From: Streptomyces filamentosus
Lineage (GTDB): Bacteria; Actinomycetota; Actinomycetes; Streptomycetales; Streptomycetaceae
Direction of reading: 5' to 3'
DNA length: 64,000 nt
NCBI RefSeq assembly: GCF_014654895.1
Contig: NZ_BNBE01000001.1
Span: 124,001 to 188,000 of the forward strand
Position numbers and translations under genes: made by a program. Shown piece by piece: positions 1-8,158 of the stretch. The notes under the pieces were generated by a model. It searched no databases. It saw only the letters and a list, made by a program, of their open reading frames with translations, and was not told the DNA's origin. Positions within the stretch are counted from its first letter, which is position 1. Each line of letters starts with the position of its first letter.

Positions 1-251
1 AAGCACATCAGGAAGTAGACCGTCAGGAGCAGCAGGACGTTCTGGATCAGCTTGGCCGCTCCGTGGCCGGCGACCGTGTCGACGCCGGAGGCGCCTCCCG
101 GCATGGCGACGGGGTACGAGAGCGTGGCACAGAGAAGACAGAGCGTGACGGAGCGCAGGGGTGCGTCGTGGGGAGAGCGTTTCAGCTGGTAGACCTTCCA
201 GCCGAGGGCGGCGACAAGCACCAGAAGGAGCAGTTCCACAGCTACAGCCAC
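1..251 (-). CDS. Membrane protein, N-terminal part only (gene runs off the window)
   Basis: The reading frame begins with a GTG at 251 and is still open at the window edge, so only about 83 residues are visible. They hold a strongly hydrophobic first segment (about residues 2-16), a short basic loop, a second hydrophobic stretch and a third one near the edge. The start overlaps the 3' end of the IrrE-like gene by 10 nt, so the two are probably translationally coupled. From memory, Streptomyces IrrE/ParH-like proteins are often followed by a multi-spanning protein of the MAB_1171c (DUF6545) type, and this fragment fits that. The family assignment rests mainly on that context. Confidence 0.6.
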   Translation of the reverse strand, partial: MAVAVELLLLVLVAALGWKVYQLKRSPHDAPLRSVTLCLLCATLSYPVAMPGGASGVDTVAGHGAAKLIQNVLLLLTVYFLMC

Positions 252-817
252 CCTCGCCGGTCACCGAGCGCCGCCTCGACACGGCGCAGCGAGGGGTCGG
301 TCGACAGCGGCGTTGCGCCGGCCAGCAGGGACGACCACTCCAGGATGATCGTGGCCACCAGCTCGACGGAGCACTCCTCGCCGTCGTCGTACGAGCAGCG
401 ACGCGCCACGCGCTTGATGGTCTTGGGCGCGAAGACGGGCAGCATGGCGGCCCAGCCTTCGACGAAGACGGCGGTCTCCTCCTCGGCGGCGACCGCAGGA
501 TCCGCCTCCGGCCGAGCCTCGACGGCTTCTTCGTTCTCCGCGACGAAGATGTGGCCTACTTCGTGGAGGATGATGTGCTCTTGGTGCATACGGGTCGTTT
601 CCTGCTGGTACAGGATCACGTCGTAGTCGTCGTACTCGACCCACATCCCCGAAGGACCCGGCTTCGGCAGAGGGGCTTCCCGCAGGTACAGAGGTCGGCC
701 CCGGCGTCGGCTGAGCGCCTGGCACAGCTCCTCTATATCGAGTGGCGGTGCGATTCCAAGGTCCTGCAGCTCACGCCGAACCAGCCGATGCAGGTCACCT
801 TCCACGGTGCGGTTCAC
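242..817 (-). CDS. IrrE/ImmA-like zinc metallopeptidase domain protein
   Basis: The protein carries the zinc-protease signature HEVGH at about residues 85-89 of the chosen 191-residue product, preceded by a run of hydrophobic residues as in IrrE (DUF955) peptidases. IrrE/ImmA proteins cleave or antagonise XRE-type repressors. The frame stays open to 1060, but the sequence upstream of the GTG at 817 is Arg/Gly-rich and unlike the family, so the GTG at 817 is preferred; this choice is uncertain. It overlaps the downstream membrane-protein gene by 10 nt. No XRE partner is adjacent, so the target is unknown. No signal peptide is seen and the protein should be cytoplasmic. Confidence 0.7.
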   Translation of the reverse strand: MNRTVEGDLHRLVRRELQDLGIAPPLDIEELCQALSRRRGRPLYLREAPLPKPGPSGMWVEYDDYDVILYQQETTRMHQEHIILHEVGHIFVAENEEAVEARPEADPAVAAEEETAVFVEGWAAMLPVFAPKTIKRVARRCSYDDGEECSVELVATIILEWSSLLAGATPLSTDPSLRRVEAALGDRRGWL

Positions 818-1456
818 GGCCGGCCGCCAACGACTGAGTCGCCCGGCTCGACCACCTCCACCTTGCGAAGGAACCGATCGCCCTACCGCGCCTCGGGCAC
901 GATTCTCTGACCACACTGGGTAATCCTCCAACCGTCCAGTGATCGCTCCCCCGAGCAGGGGTAAACCCCCATTGATGACGTTTGATCCCTGAGCCCAGTC
1001 AGCCTTGGCCGGATGCGCCCACAGGCTCCACGAGGTGCCCCACGGCCCGTGACCACTCAACCGTCAGGCCTCGCCACCTCACGGCGATATCGCATACGCG
1101 AACATCACGAACCCGCTGATGGGGCACCTTCGGCCAGGTCTCGGGAACCTGATGGACAGTACGTGATCGCGCAGGCGAACCACGAACCCCTACTCATGAT
1201 CCACCGGGTCGGCACAAATACCCTAAAACGGCCATAAGTATACCATCAAGAGCCCCCGACCTGGCCTTTTCCGACCTCACCATGCGCACCTCAAGTGCCG
1301 AGTTGCAGCACTGGTCCGTTATGAATCCGAGATATTTACACTCCGGCAAAACCTGACAGATAGCCCACGTTTTCACGAAACGCTCACCTCAAGGCCACAT
1401 GTGGCACCGGCCACTCTGGGGCACATCGGGCGCTAGCGACCATTACCCTGTCCCGC
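818..1456. other. Intergenic region without a convincing gene
   Basis: This stretch separates the IrrE-like gene from the PPOX-fold gene. Roughly 1200-1380 is visibly richer in A+T than its surroundings. Short open frames exist on both strands but lack a ribosome-binding site, codon bias and recognisable motifs. It should contain the promoters of both diverging genes. No clear -35/-10 pair or strong palindrome was identified. Confidence 0.5.
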
Positions 1457-1897
1457 ATGTCGAAAGCCCTCCCCGAACAGACCGACGACTACAAGAAGTT
1501 CTGGAATGAATACCACCTGTGCACGCTCACTACGCTGCGGCCTGACGGCGGACTGCACGTGGTCCCGGTCGGAGTGACCATCGACCCGACCGTTGGCATC
1601 GCCCGAGTTATCACCCGCAAATCAAGCCGGAAGGTCGCCAATATCCTGGCTGACGGCGGCCAGGGGCGCGTTGCGGTATGCCAGGTGGACGGAGGTCGGT
1701 GGGCTACGCTCGAAGGAACGGCGAAGGTTTCAACCGACGCTGCCGAAGTCGCAGAAGCCGTGGCCTGTTACGCAGAGCGATACGGACGCATGCCAGCTCC
1801 AGACCCCGAGCGCGTCGTCATCCGGATCGCCGTGGAGAGGGCCATGGGGCAGGTTTCCGCCCAACGCCACGGTCCCGCCTCAAGGGCTGCGGCGTAG
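1457..1897 (+). CDS. PPOX-fold (F420/FMN-dependent) oxidoreductase-like protein
   Basis: The 146-residue protein has the length and pattern of the pyridoxamine 5'-phosphate oxidase-like split-barrel family. It opens with a hydrophobic beta strand followed by RPDGGLHVVPVG, the usual 'T.R.DG.PH..PV' region, then a strand-rich middle with TRKSSRKVANI, where phosphate of the flavin or F420 would bind. In actinobacteria these small proteins use F420 or FMN to reduce diverse substrates, so the substrate cannot be named. It stands alone between divergent or convergent neighbours and is probably monocistronic. Confidence 0.72.
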   Translation: MSKALPEQTDDYKKFWNEYHLCTLTTLRPDGGLHVVPVGVTIDPTVGIARVITRKSSRKVANILADGGQGRVAVCQVDGGRWATLEGTAKVSTDAAEVAEAVACYAERYGRMPAPDPERVVIRIAVERAMGQVSAQRHGPASRAAA

Positions 1898-1940
1898 CAC
1901 CTCGCTGGAGGGGCTTCCTCAAGCTCTGGCTGATCGAGCG

Positions 1941-2510
1941 TTACTCCTCGTAGGCCCATGCCCGGCCGGTCTGCCGGTACTCCTCGACAGGGATGGGGTC
2001 GACGCCGGCCCTCATGCGTGAGGTGTAGAGCAGGCCGTCCAGGTGGTCGATCTCGTGGTGGATCAGTCGGGCGAGCCCGCGTTCGTAGACCGTGGTCACT
2101 GTCTGGCCTTCGAGGGTGGTGGTCTCCACGGTGATCCGCAGCGGTCGGGGGACGAGGCCGCGTACGTCGAAGTAGCTGAGGCAGCCCTCGTACTGCTCAT
2201 CCTTGTCGATGGAACTGTCGGTGATGCGGGGGTTCAGCAGGACGATAGGCGGGGTCTCGAGGCCCGGGGGCTGAACCACGGCAGCGGCCCGGCCGATCGC
2301 GATCTGAGGCGCCGCGAGCCCCATGCCCTTCGCGAACGGGTGCACCTGCCCGATCCGCTCCATGGCGGAGAACAACCGCTCGACGGCTTGCTCAGCTACC
2401 TGGCGCTCGGCCGGCAGATCGAAGGCGCGGGCCGGTTCGGCGAGGACGGGGGCTCCGCGCTGCACGACTCCGAGGTCGCGCATCTGCTCGCTGGGCCGCA
2501 CCTGGGTCAC
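1941..2510 (-). CDS. def: Peptide deformylase
   Basis: All three deformylase motifs are present: GMGLAAPQI (residues 62-70), EGCLS (108-112, with the metal-binding Cys) and HEIDH (152-156, two metal-binding His and the catalytic Glu). The enzyme removes the N-formyl group from nascent polypeptides. At 189 residues it is a normal length. Its GTG start overlaps the stop of the upstream XRE regulator in a GTGA, implying coupled translation. Streptomyces usually have several deformylases; one paired with its own regulator is more likely an accessory or resistance copy than the housekeeping one, which is an inference from context. Confidence 0.93.
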   Translation of the reverse strand: MTQVRPSEQMRDLGVVQRGAPVLAEPARAFDLPAERQVAEQAVERLFSAMERIGQVHPFAKGMGLAAPQIAIGRAAAVVQPPGLETPPIVLLNPRITDSSIDKDEQYEGCLSYFDVRGLVPRPLRITVETTTLEGQTVTTVYERGLARLIHHEIDHLDGLLYTSRMRAGVDPIPVEEYRQTGRAWAYEE

Positions 2511-3478
2511 CTGAACTCCCCTTGATTCATGTCACGTTCGGGACTCGCCCGGAATCTCCATTCGAGACGGTACCGGGCGTGGAGGGCAGGTGTGGACGTG
2601 CTCCAGGAGAAGATCCGCTTCCCGTTCTCCTCGTGCTGGACCGGTGCCGTCCTGAGCGGGGCGGCCTCGGCAGTCATGGAGGTCTCGGTGCCCCACACGG
2701 CGGGGTCGAGGTCGGCAGGGAAGGCGAGTTCGACCGCCAGGTGTTCGGTGGGCAGGCGGACGGCGCGCTGGAACCACCTTCCCCACTGTTCCTCCCCCAC
2801 GGAGTAGGCGTACTCGATCCAGACCGACTCGCCCGGATAGAGGGGGAAGCGGCCCTCGCTATTCTCGAAGCGCAGCCACACTTCCTTGAAGGCGTCGCGG
2901 TCGTGCTTGGCCTGCCAGCGCATCTCTTCACCGCGGCAGGTCGCGGTCAGTGCGAGGTCGTCCCAGGTCAAAGGGTGGGCACGGTAGTGGGCGTTGGAGC
3001 GCTCGGGTTCGCCGGGGTAGCGGTCGACGCTGATGCGGATGAGATAGCGGGTGATCGGCTCGGTGCCGGTGTTCCGCAGCAGCCGACACATCGTGAGCCG
3101 GTAGAGGCGGCCGTCGTAGTCGAGGCGGGCTGCGTCGTGCTCGACGACGATCGCCGAGCCGGTCGCGTACGGCTGCTCCATCCTGCGGGGAGCCGGTACG
3201 GATGCGGACGGCGCGGTACGGGCCTTCGCCGCCTCGTAGTCGAGCCAGCACTTCCAGATGGCCTTGCCGGCGCCGAGGGTCTCCTCGGCGCGGCGGGCGA
3301 AGTCCTCGGTCGGCTTGTGCCGGCCCGACTCGATGTGGCTGACGTAGGACGGATCGAAGCCCATCCTCTTGGCTAACGCTCGCTTCGGAAGGCCCCGTAC
3401 CTCGCGCCAGTGGGCGACCGTCGCCGCGAAGTCCTCGGCAGCTTGGTCGACCGTCTGGGCATCGTTCCGCGCGTCCAT
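2507..3478 (-). CDS. XRE-family transcriptional regulator with long C-terminal domain
   Basis: The first 80 residues form an XRE helix-turn-helix: the recognition region reads LAKRMGFDPSYVSHIESGRH, typical of the family. The remaining 240 residues are rich in aromatic and charged residues, show no transmembrane segment, and look like a beta-rich ligand- or protein-sensing domain that I cannot name. The gene overlaps the deformylase start by 4 nt, so the two form a small operon. The promoter should lie in 3479-3620, shared with the divergent glycosyltransferase cluster. That makes the regulator a candidate to control both, but no operator was proven. Confidence 0.82.
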   Translation of the reverse strand: MDARNDAQTVDQAAEDFAATVAHWREVRGLPKRALAKRMGFDPSYVSHIESGRHKPTEDFARRAEETLGAGKAIWKCWLDYEAAKARTAPSASVPAPRRMEQPYATGSAIVVEHDAARLDYDGRLYRLTMCRLLRNTGTEPITRYLIRISVDRYPGEPERSNAHYRAHPLTWDDLALTATCRGEEMRWQAKHDRDAFKEVWLRFENSEGRFPLYPGESVWIEYAYSVGEEQWGRWFQRAVRLPTEHLAVELAFPADLDPAVWGTETSMTAEAAPLRTAPVQHEENGKRIFSWSTSTPALHARYRLEWRFRASPERDMNQGEFR

Positions 3479-3620
3479 CGAAGCCCCCGCCTGGATGCTG
3501 GATGAGATGAGTGAACCGTGCGTGATCTCGATTCATCATTCTGTCACGGTCCCGTTCATCGGTTTCCTTCCTTCACCGGCCCAGGTCGACCCCCGGGCCC
3601 CGACGAGGAAGGCGGCAGCG

Positions 3621-4775
3621 ATGCGCTTGCTGTATCTACTCAATGTCTCCAACGCCAGCCAGTTGGCCGCCGATTCGGGTTTCACCTTCGCCAACCTGCT
3701 CGCCCCGGCCCTGACAGACGCCGGGGTCGAGGTGACCGTGGCCTCGCCGGTTGCGGTCGGCGACGCCCGGGTCGCCTTCGAGCCCACCGTCTCGCCGTCC
3801 ACGAAGTACCGGGCCCGCTTCGACCCCGGCATGGGCGCCCTGGTCGCCCTGTTCCGTGAGCGGCGGCCCGAGGTGGTGGTGGCCAACCAGGTCGAGGCCG
3901 CCCCGGCGATCCGGGCCGCGCTCCTGGAGGCCGGGGTGGACGCGACGGTCGTCGGGTACTGCCACTACCTGCCGTTCTCCTTCACCGACACCGGCGTCCT
4001 GGAGCTGGACCCGGCGATGGACGACCGGGGCCTGGGCCGCAGCGTGCTGCTGGCCTTCGCCGCCGGCCTCGCGGCCTGCGACCGCGTCCTGGTCCACTCC
4101 TCCACCGCCGCCTCCTGGACCACCGCAGCCGCCGCCCGTACCAGCGTCGACCTCGGCGACAGGCTGCACATCGTCCCCGCCCCCAGGGACGTACGGCTGG
4201 TGCGCGACCCGGCCGGCATCACCCCGCCCGACGGCCGGGCCACCGGTCTCTACAACCACCGCCTCTACGCCCACTACGGCACGGCCCGCTTCACCGAGCT
4301 GGCCCGCCGTCTCGTCGCCGGCGGCGCGGTGCGGCTGACGGTGATGGACCTGTTCGGCACCCGAAGCCCCGAGCGGATCCGTCTCGACCCCAGCCCCGAG
4401 CGGCACCTGGAGGAGCTGGCGACCACGGACGGCGTCACGATCGCCTCCGACCGCGGCGACCGGGTGCGCTACCGCAACATCCTGGCCGGTGCCCACTTCG
4501 GCATCGCGCCGTTTCGCCCCGGCTGCCCCTGGTCGATGTCGGTGATCGACTGCCAGGCCATGGGCCTGCCCGTGATCGCCCCGCGTACCGGCTGGCTGGC
4601 CGAGCACATCGACGACGAGCTGCTGTTCGACACCGCCGAGCAGGCCGCCCAGGTCGCCGAGCGTCTCGCCACGGACCCGGAGTTCTACCTGCTGCACGCC
4701 AAGCGCGCGTACGCCTCCACCGCCGACCTCACCCCGGCTGCCGTGGCCGCCCGCTACCTGGAGGCGATCCGATGA
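3621..4775 (+). CDS. GT-B glycosyltransferase (GT4-like)
   Basis: The chosen ATG has a good ribosome-binding site (GAGGAAGG) a few bases upstream and is followed by the hydrophobic first strand MRLLYLLNVSNASQ, usual for GT-B enzymes. The C-terminal half contains the donor-sugar region with DCQAMGLPVIAPRTGWLAEH, equivalent to the E-x7-E motif of GT4 enzymes but with Asp at the first position. The product is 384 residues, cytoplasmic, without a signal peptide. It is the first gene of a chain in which each stop overlaps the next start, so it probably acts with the next three genes on one acceptor. Donor and acceptor are unknown. Confidence 0.8.
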   Translation: MRLLYLLNVSNASQLAADSGFTFANLLAPALTDAGVEVTVASPVAVGDARVAFEPTVSPSTKYRARFDPGMGALVALFRERRPEVVVANQVEAAPAIRAALLEAGVDATVVGYCHYLPFSFTDTGVLELDPAMDDRGLGRSVLLAFAAGLAACDRVLVHSSTAASWTTAAAARTSVDLGDRLHIVPAPRDVRLVRDPAGITPPDGRATGLYNHRLYAHYGTARFTELARRLVAGGAVRLTVMDLFGTRSPERIRLDPSPERHLEELATTDGVTIASDRGDRVRYRNILAGAHFGIAPFRPGCPWSMSVIDCQAMGLPVIAPRTGWLAEHIDDELLFDTAEQAAQVAERLATDPEFYLLHAKRAYASTADLTPAAVAARYLEAIR

Positions 4776-5476
4776 CCGGCTTCGACGCGGTCCTGCTCTC
4801 CTACGACGAGCCGCAGGCCGACCTCCTGCACACCCGCCTCGGCCACGTCCTGGGCAGTGCGGTCAAGCGCCTGCACGGCGTGCGCGGGATGCGGCGGGCC
4901 TACCGGCTCACCGCCGAACTCGTCGACACCGAGCAGTTCTTCCTCGCCGACGGCGACTTCGCCATCGACGAGGACTTCTGCGCCGGCGAGGTGGAACCGC
5001 TGGCCGACGGGGTGGCGATGCGGGTCTGGCAGGCCGCCAACCCGGTCAACGGCCTGGTCTACGGCTATGGCGGGCTCAAACTGATCCACCGAACGGCGCT
5101 GCGGGAGATGGGCCAGGCCGTCGACGTGCTGGCCGCCCTGCCCGGCCGGGTCGAGTTCTGCCGCCAGACCGCCGGGGTCACGCGGTTCAACCAGTCGCCG
5201 TTCCACGCGTGGAAGGCGGGCTTCCGTGAGTGCGCGATGCTCGCCCGCGGCAGCGAGTACGGCATGACCGACGCCTCCGCCCAGGAACGGATCGACGCCT
5301 GGAAGGCCAGCAACAGCGGCGACTTCGCCGCCTACGCGGCGGCCGGCGCCCTCGACGGGCTCGACTTCGCCCAAGCCGTCGGCCGCGACCCCGAGCGCTT
5401 CGAGGCGATCAACGACCCGGCCTGGCTGCAGCAGCACTTCGCCGTACTGCGCGACGAGCCGGCGGTCGCCGGATGA
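4772..5476 (+). CDS. Glycosyltransferase-like protein, phage-type 'SYDEP' family
   Basis: This 234-residue protein starts by overlapping the previous stop (ATGA). It has the first strand LLSYDEPQAD, then VKRLHGVRGMRRAY and a DxD-like FLADGDFAIDEDF, followed by NPVNGLVYGYGG and FHAWKAGFREC. From memory these motifs, in this order, match a glycosyltransferase-like family widespread in T4-like marine phages; that comparison has not been checked. A GT-A sugar-transfer fold is the best guess. There are no membrane segments. Sandwiched between two other transferases in one operon, it is probably cytoplasmic and acts in the same pathway. Confidence 0.68.
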   Translation: MTGFDAVLLSYDEPQADLLHTRLGHVLGSAVKRLHGVRGMRRAYRLTAELVDTEQFFLADGDFAIDEDFCAGEVEPLADGVAMRVWQAANPVNGLVYGYGGLKLIHRTALREMGQAVDVLAALPGRVEFCRQTAGVTRFNQSPFHAWKAGFRECAMLARGSEYGMTDASAQERIDAWKASNSGDFAAYAAAGALDGLDFAQAVGRDPERFEAINDPAWLQQHFAVLRDEPAVAG

Positions 5477-6705
5477 GCACCGCGCCGGAGCCGCTGGTGC
5501 TGATCGAGCCGTACGCACACCGGGGCGGCGGGCACCACCAGCACACGCTGACCGCGCTCGCCGCCACCGGGGCGAGTCTGGTCGTCGCCCCGGCCAGCCC
5601 GAGCCAGGGACTGGGTCCGCTGGCCCGCTCCGATGCTCGCATCGCGGCCGGCCCGGACGGGGCAGTGGCGCGGTTCCTGCTGGCCGCCGCGTGGGGAGCC
5701 GAGCGCGTATCGGCGGCCGGACGGCGGGCTTTCGCTTCCCGGCGCTGGCCTCGTCCGGTGCGCCGGTTGCCGCACCAGGTCACCCTCCTGGCCCGGTGTC
5801 TGGCCGAGGCAGCCTGCCTGCGGACAGCGCGCCGCCTCGCCCCGCAGGCGTCGGCGGTGGTGATCCTCAGCGCGAGCGAGGCCCTGCACGGCCTGGCCGC
5901 CCTGCTCGGCGGAGCCCCGCACCTGCGGTTCGTCCACGAGCTGGTCACCACCGAGGACCTCCTTGTCCGCTGGCTGGGGCGGCTTACCCGCAGGGGCGAG
6001 AAGCGGGTGGTCGCGCTGCACCCGACCCCGGCCGTCCGCGACCAGATCGCTGCCGCCTTCCCGACCCTTCCCGGCGAGGTGCGCGCGTTCGCGGTCGACG
6101 ACGGGCGGCGGCTGACCGAGGCCGAGCGCGACGGCGGCCGGACCGCCTTCGCCATCCCCGACGACGCGACGGCGGTGTGCCTGGTTGGCGGCTGGTGGCC
6201 GTACAAGGACATCGCCACCGTCGACGCCGCACTCGCCCGCCTCACCGCCCCGCTGCACGTCCTGGTGTGCGGCACCCCGCTGGACGACTCCGTCCTCGCC
6301 CGCTGGCACCGGCTGCCCCACGTCCGCCTCCACACCATGCCCGGACCGGTCGCCCACGAGATCCTGCGGCTCGTCTACGGCGCCGCCGACGCGGCCCTCG
6401 TCGCCCGCCACCCGGGCGTGGGCAAGGAGTCCGGGCTCGTTATGGACGCCGCCCGCCTCGGTGTTCCGCTCCTCGTCTCCGAGCACGACCCCGACCTGAC
6501 CGCCCGGCTCGTCGGCCAGCCGTGGGTCCGGTCCTTCCCGGCCGGCGACGCCGGCGCGCTCGCCGAGGTGCTGGACCAGCTCTCCGCCGAGGTGCCCGCC
6601 CGGCCGGGGTCGTCGGCACGGGCGGTGCTGGACCTGTACCCGGCAGCCGAGCAGGCCGCCTTCCTCACCACCACCTACACCCGCCTGGTTAAGGAGTGCC
6701 GCTGA
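5473..6705 (+). CDS. GT-B glycosyltransferase
   Basis: Translation starts at an ATG that overlaps the upstream stop (ATGA), giving 410 residues. The N-terminus has the loop HRGGGHHQHTL, the glycine/histidine-rich turn after strand 1 of GT-B enzymes. The C-terminal domain contains LVGGWWPYKD, a typical start of the donor-binding domain, and GVGKESGLVMDAARLGVPLL, the E-x7 donor-sugar motif. The function is transfer of a hexose-type sugar from an NDP donor, with specificity unknown. It lies third in the transferase run, immediately followed by another transferase in a TGATG overlap. Confidence 0.75.
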   Translation: MSTAPEPLVLIEPYAHRGGGHHQHTLTALAATGASLVVAPASPSQGLGPLARSDARIAAGPDGAVARFLLAAAWGAERVSAAGRRAFASRRWPRPVRRLPHQVTLLARCLAEAACLRTARRLAPQASAVVILSASEALHGLAALLGGAPHLRFVHELVTTEDLLVRWLGRLTRRGEKRVVALHPTPAVRDQIAAAFPTLPGEVRAFAVDDGRRLTEAERDGGRTAFAIPDDATAVCLVGGWWPYKDIATVDAALARLTAPLHVLVCGTPLDDSVLARWHRLPHVRLHTMPGPVAHEILRLVYGAADAALVARHPGVGKESGLVMDAARLGVPLLVSEHDPDLTARLVGQPWVRSFPAGDAGALAEVLDQLSAEVPARPGSSARAVLDLYPAAEQAAFLTTTYTRLVKECR

Positions 6706-7598
6706 TGACGTTCATCCCTCCCACCCTGATCGCGGTCGTCGGCCCCGTCGAGCCCGCGCTGCTGGCCGCCTGGACCACCCATTACCGCCGACTCGGCATC
6801 GAGCGGTTCCTCCTCGCCTTCCACTTCCCCGACCACATCCCCGACGCCCAGCGCCACGAGCTCCTCGCCGCCACGCACGCTCTCGGCATCGTCCCCACCC
6901 AGGTCAGCACCGGCCCGTGGCACGAGCACACCAACACCGAGCTGCGCGACGGGTTGCGCGAGAAGGCCGGGCCCGGCTGGCACCTGATCGCCGACACCGA
7001 CGAGTTCCAGACCTACCCCGCCCCGCTGGCCGACGTGATCGACCGGGCCATGGGCACCGCGAGGAGAGTGGTGGGCGGGCTGATGCTCGACCGCGTCTCG
7101 GCCGACGGCAGCCTCGCCCCCTGGCGCCCCGGCCCCGGACTGGAGCGGGCCTTCCCGCTCGGCGGACACCTCACCCACCGGCTCCTCAAGGGCGACCCCC
7201 GCAAGATCGTCCTCGCCCACTCCTCGGCCGACGTGGCCTCCGGCAACCACCGAGCCTCCGGCCACAAGCCCGACCTGGACACGCTCGCGTGCGTGCACCA
7301 TTTCAAGTGGCGCTCGGGCGTCCTGGACGACCTGCGCCGACGGGTCGAACGGTTCTCCTCCGGCGCGTGGGCCGAGCACACCCCGGCCGTCCGCAGCGAG
7401 GCGTCCCGCCTGCTGGAGCACGTCGACCGGCACTCCGGCCGCATCGACGTCGCCGACCCCCGCCTCGCCTTCCGCCGCGTCACCCTCGACCGCCTCCCTG
7501 AGGGCTGGGCCGCCGAAGCGGCCACGATCACCACCACCTGGCGCCCGCCCACCTCTCAGAACCAGCCCGGCTCCACGATCTCCTCGCCCTCGCCCTGA
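6705..7598 (+). CDS. GT-A glycosyltransferase of the GT92/GT2-like type
   Basis: An AAGGAG 8 nt upstream fixes the ATG at 6705, which overlaps the previous stop (TGATG), giving 297 residues. The sequence has LIAVVGPVEPALLAAWTTHY, the 'distributed attention' strand-helix of GT92-like proteins, and HLIADTDEFQTYP with the metal-binding D-x-D-E-F. A later VHHFKWRSG may be the acceptor or activation loop. The last 43 nt overlap, tail to tail, the kinase gene on the other strand. The substrate is unknown. Confidence 0.74.
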   Translation: MTFIPPTLIAVVGPVEPALLAAWTTHYRRLGIERFLLAFHFPDHIPDAQRHELLAATHALGIVPTQVSTGPWHEHTNTELRDGLREKAGPGWHLIADTDEFQTYPAPLADVIDRAMGTARRVVGGLMLDRVSADGSLAPWRPGPGLERAFPLGGHLTHRLLKGDPRKIVLAHSSADVASGNHRASGHKPDLDTLACVHHFKWRSGVLDDLRRRVERFSSGAWAEHTPAVRSEASRLLEHVDRHSGRIDVADPRLAFRRVTLDRLPEGWAAEAATITTTWRPPTSQNQPGSTISSPSP

Positions 7599-8062
7599 GG
7601 CTCCTCGAACCGCACGAAGAAGTCGTCCAGCGCCTCCGGCGTCACGACGAGCGCGTTCGCGTCCGCCCGCGAGTTGCGTTCCGCCAGCCGGCGCAGCAGC
7701 TCGTCCCGGGCCACGGGGAAGTACAGCAGCCGCCACCGGCCTCCGGCGGCCTCCACCAGCGTCTTCATCGCCTCGCGGTCCTTGCGCGGCCACAGTGCGT
7801 GGTCCCACACCACGTCCCGGCCCTCTGCGACCAGCTCGGCCAGCCGCTCGTGCAGCTCGGCGACGACCGGAGCCTCCTTCCCGAAGTAGGTGTTCTCCGG
7901 GTAGTCGACGCCGTACCGGCCGTGCCGCTCGAAGACCACCTCGTCCACCGACAGCCGCACCGCCCCCCGAGGCTCCAGCACCCGCTGGGCATAGGTCGTC
8001 TTCCCCGAGCCGGTGAGCCCCACCAGCAGGAAGACCGTCGGAGCGCCGCTCTCGACCACCAT
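7556..8062 (-). CDS. P-loop kinase (AAA_33-like)
   Basis: The N-terminus has a perfect Walker A, GLTGSGKTT, right after the first strand, as in small nucleoside, sugar or zeta-toxin-like kinases. The segment VVWDHALWPRKDRE resembles the lid and substrate region of the AAA_33 family, and DELLRRLAERN the nucleotide-sensing helix. The start chosen (ATG at 8062, 168 residues) has GGGGAG just upstream; the frame is open for 27 more codons. It runs against the transferase genes and overlaps the end of the preceding one by 43 nt. Phosphorylation of a sugar or alcohol intermediate of the cluster is plausible but not shown. Confidence 0.78.
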   Translation of the reverse strand: MVVESGAPTVFLLVGLTGSGKTTYAQRVLEPRGAVRLSVDEVVFERHGRYGVDYPENTYFGKEAPVVAELHERLAELVAEGRDVVWDHALWPRKDREAMKTLVEAAGGRWRLLYFPVARDELLRRLAERNSRADANALVVTPEALDDFFVRFEEPQGEGEEIVEPGWF

Positions 8063-8158
8063 CAACTCCCCTCGCCTCCGCCGTCGTTCCCGGCAGTCTG
8101 CCACCGTCGGCCGGGCCGGATTCCCGTTCCCGGCCGCCGCCACCCGAAGGAGCAGCCC

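Noticed and set aside
1194..1376. 60-codon frame on the minus strand in the first intergenic region
   Set aside because: No ribosome-binding site, no codon bias and no motif.
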